From Actinomycetota bacterium (lineage in GTDB: Bacteria > Actinomycetota > Actinomycetes > Nanopelagicales > Nanopelagicaceae), in NCBI GenBank assembly GCA_009699205.1, contig WLOP01000002.1, forward strand, positions 62,001-126,000: a stretch of DNA of 64,000 bases. The letters are read 5' to 3'. The translations under genes and the position numbers were made by a program. Under the pieces are notes generated by a model, which was not told where the DNA came from, searched no databases, and saw nothing but the letters and a program-made list of their open reading frames with translations. Shown one piece after another: positions 60,368-64,000 of this stretch; the stretch's first letter is position 1, and every line of letters starts with the position of its first letter.

Positions 60368-61282
60368 TTACCGACTTGCTGCCACTGCAATATCTGCGGC
60401 CAGTGCTGCATTTGATTTAATGATGTCAACATTCACGCGAATTGATTCGCCATTACTCTGGGTATGGAAGTGTTCGAGCAAGAATGGTGTGACAGCTTTG
60501 CCGATAATAGATTCGGTACTAGCTCGCGCTAATCCTGAGGCAAGAATTTGATCATGTAAAGCACGGTTCATTTCCTTTGCAACTGGATTTGCAACGATCA
60601 AAGCTGAGCCATTAGTTTTAATGACTGACCGAGAAGCGATAATTGCAGCAATTTCTCCTGCGTTTTCAACGCGATGTTCGAGAGTGAATCCTGAGTCAGT
60701 TAAGTAGAAACCAGGGAAATGGAGGGTGCGAAAACCGACAACGCCGATTGCAAGGGTTTCTAAACGTTCCAACGTTGCGGCAACATCAAGTATGGATTTA
60801 ACGCCAGCACATACAACCGTTATATCAAGTTGTGAAAGGGCGGTCAGGTCGGCGGATTCATCAAAGGATTCCTGGGCACCACGATGAACGCCGCCAAGTC
60901 CACCTGTGGCAAAAACGGAGATCCCGGCCAAGCAGGCCAGGTGTGCGGTCGCCGAAACTGTTGTGGCGGCGCTAGCGCCTTTAGCCATAAAGATTGCGAG
61001 ATCTCGAATAGAAGCTTTGGCTATATCTTCACGCGTTGCTATCACTTCTAAATCGGTCGGATTTAAACCAATATGTGCTTGGCCATCAATTACCGCAATA
61101 GTGGCGGGTGTGGCTCCGTGCTCGCGCACAATCGCTTCTACTTCGATAGCAACGTGCAAGTTTTCAGGGCGGGGAAGTCCATGACTAATAATTGTAGATT
61201 CCAGCGCAACAATCGGAGTTTTGGCTTTTAGCGCTGCTCGTACTTCATCTGAAAAGCGCACACCGTGGAGACTTTCTATCAT
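60368..61282 (-). CDS. psuG: Pseudouridine-5'-phosphate glycosidase
   Basis: A 304-residue enzyme that reversibly splits pseudouridine 5'-phosphate into uracil and ribose 5-phosphate. VALESTIISHGLPRPEN (N-terminal), FATGGLGGVHRG, CAGVKSILDV with the conserved lysine, and GSALIVANP are the family signatures. ATG 61282 is preferred over GTG 61318 because TATCGT and six bases precede it and the longer form would abut the divergent gene. Confidence 0.94.
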   Translation of the reverse strand: MIESLHGVRFSDEVRAALKAKTPIVALESTIISHGLPRPENLHVAIEVEAIVREHGATPATIAVIDGQAHIGLNPTDLEVIATREDIAKASIRDLAIFMAKGASAATTVSATAHLACLAGISVFATGGLGGVHRGAQESFDESADLTALSQLDITVVCAGVKSILDVAATLERLETLAIGVVGFRTLHFPGFYLTDSGFTLEHRVENAGEIAAIIASRSVIKTNGSALIVANPVAKEMNRALHDQILASGLARASTESIIGKAVTPFLLEHFHTQSNGESIRVNVDIIKSNAALAADIAVAASR

Positions 61283-61288
61283 TGGCTC

Positions 61289-61294
61289 ACGATA
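61289..61294 (-). promoter_or_regulatory. Leaderless -10 element of psuG
   Basis: Minus strand TATCGT, six bases, then ATG at 61282. Confidence 0.5.
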
Positions 61295-61319
61295 GTGGAT
61301 TTGATGAGAGGATGTCACC

Positions 61320-62420
61320 GTGCATTTGGCAGATATCGCGCCGTCAATCTTTTCTAGCCTAGGGCTGATAGATCCTCATGGCCGTACCGCATTTACGCCG
61401 AGCCCTACAGGTCGAGAATGTTTATTGCTAGTTGATGGGTTGGGCGCAGAAGCAATTAACGAATATGCAAAGTTCGTTCCAACTCTTTCGAAATTGTTGC
61501 ACTATGCGCCAGTTGAAACCGCATTTCCTTCCACCACGGCAACAAGTTTGGCGACTTTGATGACTGGTGAATTGCCTGGCACGCATGGAATGCTTGGCTA
61601 CACAGTTCGAGTTCCGCGAAGTGGTGGTCGAATTTTGAATGCGCTCAAATGGGACGAAAGAGTTGACCCTCACACGTGGCAACCTGTTCCAACTTTTTTC
61701 GAACGTGGAGCTGCTGCGGGTATAGAAGTCTCCAACGTTTCGGCCAAGCGTTATGAAGATTCTGGTTTTACTAGAGCGGCATTGCGCGGTGGCACGCATA
61801 GAAGCGCAAACACAATTACTGAAATGGTCGAACAGACCAAAGTGGCATTACGAAAATCTCCATCCTTTGCTTACCTATATGTAAACGAACTTGATGTTGC
61901 CGGCCATAGCGATGGAGTGGGTTCGGAAAAGTGGTTGGCTGCATTAAATGGAGTCGATTTATTGGTGGCCACTCTTATGAGCAAACTTCCTCAAGGAGTC
62001 AGACTCTGGGTGACGGCAGATCATGGAATGGTAAATGTCACTGAATCCATAATTTTAGGAGAAGGCAATCCTTTGTTAGATGGCGTAGCCGTTATTGCTG
62101 GGGAGCCTCGTGCTCGCCACATTTATTTAGAAGAGAAACATCTCGCTGATGCGGCGCAAATTGCCACGAGAATGGGTGAGTTCTTGGGCGCCCGAGCAGT
62201 TCTCCTCAATAAGAGCGAGGCGATTTCACAAGGACTCTTCGGAGAACATCCATCAGAAGCTGCGCAAGAGCGCATGGGTGAAATCATCATCATTGCCCGC
62301 GGTGGATTAGTTTTAATTGAAAAGGCAAAACAGGATCAAGAGTTGGCGATGGTAGGTCATCATGGCGCTCTTACAGATACAGAAAGATTTGTCCCGCTAC
62401 TCAGTTATGAGATTGATTAA
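61320..62420 (+). CDS. Type I phosphodiesterase / nucleotide pyrophosphatase family protein
   Basis: A 366-residue alkaline-phosphatase superfamily protein. The metal ligand D39 is in LLVDGLG, the nucleophile T72 or T73 in FPSTTATS, LMTGELPGTHGMLGY follows, and later metal ligands are in ELDVAGHSDG, TADHG and GHHG. There is no signal peptide, so it is probably cytoplasmic. Substrate unknown. A copy next to sepH is common in actinobacteria. It overlaps sepH by 4 bases tail to tail. Confidence 0.88.
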   Translation: MHLADIAPSIFSSLGLIDPHGRTAFTPSPTGRECLLLVDGLGAEAINEYAKFVPTLSKLLHYAPVETAFPSTTATSLATLMTGELPGTHGMLGYTVRVPRSGGRILNALKWDERVDPHTWQPVPTFFERGAAAGIEVSNVSAKRYEDSGFTRAALRGGTHRSANTITEMVEQTKVALRKSPSFAYLYVNELDVAGHSDGVGSEKWLAALNGVDLLVATLMSKLPQGVRLWVTADHGMVNVTESIILGEGNPLLDGVAVIAGEPRARHIYLEEKHLADAAQIATRMGEFLGARAVLLNKSEAISQGLFGEHPSEAAQERMGEIIIIARGGLVLIEKAKQDQELAMVGHHGALTDTERFVPLLSYEID

Positions 62421-63223
62421 TCCTCTAGGTCTTCGTCGTTCTTCTTAGTAGTTCCAAACATAATTTCATCCCATGATGGAACTTTTGCGCGAGAAGTGAC
62501 TCCGTCAGCAGCGGCTTCAGGTTCTGGGTCCACACGAATAGAAATTAAACGTGGCGCCTCTCGTGGCGTAATCGTTACCTCTGGTTCAGGTGTGCGGGCA
62601 GCAGGGTGAGCGCCATACACGAGTCCGTGATCCACGCTTTTTTGTGGAGGAATTTCTTCGCCCACCATCCAACGCGCTCCATCGTCCAGAGCAACCAACG
62701 AGCGACGAGTGGTATCAAAACTCCAGTCCGCTACGCCTAATCCATCACGATTGGGGTAGTGAATACGGATAATCCAACTGCCATCTTCGAGGCGCCATGT
62801 ATTCCATTCCACGGCAGTGATATCAACCTGGCGTGGAGCAAGACGAGAGATGACAACATCATAAAAATTGACTGGGTCGCGTCCGCTTTCTTTGCGCATC
62901 ACCACAGATTGAGCCATATCGATGATGTAGGTGCGCTCTTGCAAAATTGGCCCAGAGAATCGTTCGATTTTTTCCAGTGAAGTGTTGGAATCTCGAGCGA
63001 TGCTCTCCATCGGTTCGCCAGCACGCAAACGTGCTTGAATTTCGCGCACGGTAACCGTAGGTGATTCATTTTCAGGAACCGAAGACAATCGAGGTTGATT
63101 CACGGTTGCACGCAATGTGTCACTGATGCGAAGCGTATATTCGCTCTCTTCGCCGTCAGTTAAGGTCAAATGCATAGCATCGGGGGTTCTGCCCGTAAGT
63201 CGTAATTCAGTCACGAGGCGCAT
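62417..63223 (-). CDS. sepH: Septation protein SepH
   Basis: A 268-residue DUF3071 protein. SepH binds FtsZ and promotes its bundling in actinobacteria. The N-terminal domain (MRLVTELRLTGRTPD, about 1-170) contains a helix-turn-helix-like part with EIQARLRAGEPMESIA and LEKIERFSGPILQER. The C-terminal tail (VPSWDEIMFG) is conserved too. Shorter than the 340 or so residues in Streptomyces, mostly in the linker. Its start overlaps the MFS gene end by 13 bases. Confidence 0.92.
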   Translation of the reverse strand: MRLVTELRLTGRTPDAMHLTLTDGEESEYTLRISDTLRATVNQPRLSSVPENESPTVTVREIQARLRAGEPMESIARDSNTSLEKIERFSGPILQERTYIIDMAQSVVMRKESGRDPVNFYDVVISRLAPRQVDITAVEWNTWRLEDGSWIIRIHYPNRDGLGVADWSFDTTRRSLVALDDGARWMVGEEIPPQKSVDHGLVYGAHPAARTPEPEVTITPREAPRLISIRVDPEPEAAADGVTSRAKVPSWDEIMFGTTKKNDEDLED

Positions 63224-64000
63224 CGTAATCTATTCCAGGTGCGGAAATAGGTAAGTCCCATCAAAATCGCACCGAATAATGCGCCGAATGGAACCCAGAA
63301 TGCAGTTTGCGCCCCATGGTGGTCGATAACCCAACCACTGATGGCGCTAGCAGCAGCTCCACCCAATGGCATACCCGCGACAACCCATGCAAGCGTTTCG
63401 GTAATCTGCCCTGGAGGGACGGCGGTTTCTGCGACGCCATAAGCTGCAACGATGAGCGGTGCAATTGCGAAGCCATTGAAGAAGAGTGCAATTGCTAAGA
63501 AAACCATGCTGTGAACGAAAACTAATGGGAGCGATAGAGCGCAAAGAGAAACGAGGAATATCCAAAAACGTTGCGCGTTATTAATTTTCCACTTGATCAC
63601 ACCGTTGAAGATTGCAGCAATCCCGCTCCCGAAAGCCCAGATTCCAAGAATTACCCCTGTCGAAGATTGTGCGTGATGTTCTTGAGAGAAGGCGACAACA
63701 ACAATTGCAACTGCATTAAAGAATCCTCCGATAAATATTGTGGAGATAACCACCGCTTGAACCGACCGATTGCGCATCACGGGGGGATGAGGTTCGGAGT
63801 TATCGCGAGGGTGAGCGGGAGGTTGTGTAGATTTCTGAATTGCCAGAGATGAGACACCAATCACCATAAAAATCATTCCCGCAATTAATCCTGCAGAGGG
63901 TGCGATGCTGACTGCGCATGCCGTAGCGATAACTGGACCGAGGATGAAAACGAATTCATCCAAAAGCGCTTCATACGAGTAAGCGGTATTGATCAGAACT
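63211..64000 (-). CDS. MFS transporter, C-terminal part (5' end outside window)
   Basis: The minus-strand frame is open from the right edge to 63211, about 263 residues with seven or so hydrophobic helices, ending FRTWNRLRCAS. It is the later half of a major facilitator protein; LDEFVFILGPVIATA lies in the N-terminal bundle end. No specific substrate can be assigned. The TTG at 63963 is internal, not a start. Confidence 0.8.
   Translation of the reverse strand, partial: VLINTAYSYEALLDEFVFILGPVIATACAVSIAPSAGLIAGMIFMVIGVSSLAIQKSTQPPAHPRDNSEPHPPVMRNRSVQAVVISTIFIGGFFNAVAIVVVAFSQEHHAQSSTGVILGIWAFGSGIAAIFNGVIKWKINNAQRFWIFLVSLCALSLPLVFVHSMVFLAIALFFNGFAIAPLIVAAYGVAETAVPPGQITETLAWVVAGMPLGGAAASAISGWVIDHHGAQTAFWVPFGALFGAILMGLTYFRTWNRLRCAS

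Noticed and set aside
63211-63963. A complete 250-residue transporter starting at TTG 63963
   Set aside because: The frame stays open to the right edge and the protein lacks the first MFS helices, so it is a cut gene.
1-64000. tRNA, rRNA, insertion sequence, prophage or CRISPR array
   Set aside because: The larger intergenic gaps were read on both strands and none shows cloverleaf, rRNA, transposase or spaced-repeat features.

Overview
The window looks like part of an actinobacterial chromosome (Actinomycetota) with a streamlined, freshwater 'acI'/Nanopelagicales-like character. The evidence is the set of actinobacterial marker genes (SepH, DUF4192, DUF3352, the small DUF7455 zinc protein between sigA and parE, lexA beside a LysM division inhibitor, B12-dependent NrdJ after NrdR, a SAM-IV riboswitch before metX). 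Base composition looks well below the usual high-GC actinobacterial level (judged by eye, not computed), gene packing is very tight, and leaderless transcription appears widespread. The genus-level guess is inference. I see no rRNA, tRNA, insertion sequence, prophage or CRISPR array, and no gap over 300 bases without a gene.

Layout. 1-4411: glnD 3' end, then translation and secretion genes (ffh, rpsP, khpA, rimM, trmD). 4449-11163: an acyl-ACP desaturase, a small membrane-anchored protein, an acetyl-CoA hydrolase/transferase family enzyme, an amino acid permease, and a CaiB-type CoA-transferase facing a glutaryl-CoA dehydrogenase (a glutarate branch). 11209-16742: a sugar ABC importer without its own ATPase, an acetyltransferase, a SIS protein and an N-acetylglucosamine-kinase-like protein (amino sugar use). 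16864-26922: thiolase plus a PcaR-like IclR regulator, a succinate-semialdehyde-type dehydrogenase, and a tight five-gene operon of a class III aminotransferase, a COG3199-type NAD-kinase-like protein, a strongly altered GcvPA/GcvPB pair and a lambda-crystallin-type hydroxyacid dehydrogenase. 27582-35064: a polar amino acid ABC importer followed by HcnB/HcnC-type oxidoreductase subunits, a DapA-type lyase, a VOC protein and an HcnA-type 2Fe-2S protein, best read as D-hydroxyproline- or opine-like oxidation. 35102-49761: mostly housekeeping (TRIC channel, DUF3352, lexA/LysM SOS pair, nrdR-nrdJ, FrnE-like protein, DODA, DinG, Nudix, DUF4192) with several small secreted proteins of unknown function. 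49797-64000: SAM-IV riboswitch-metX, principal sigma factor, parE, a two-component system, a secreted Ala-rich protein, a parC that ends at the coiled coil, pseudouridine salvage (psuG, PfkB kinase), a phosphodiesterase, sepH and an MFS transporter cut by the right edge.

Two signals deserve most attention. The first is the operon at 20400-26922, in which the glycine-decarboxylase-like subunits have lost signature residues and there is no GcvH or GcvT, so the operon may encode an undescribed amine or amino acid pathway. The second is a start-site grammar, TANNNT then exactly six bases then ATG/GTG, found at 17 transcription-unit heads on both strands. It points to pervasive leaderless transcription and fixes several start codons. 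Secondary points are a ParC without its C-terminal domain, competing hairpins before nrdR, a DnaA-box match in the sigA promoter, and tandem 11-bp repeats beside the two-component system.
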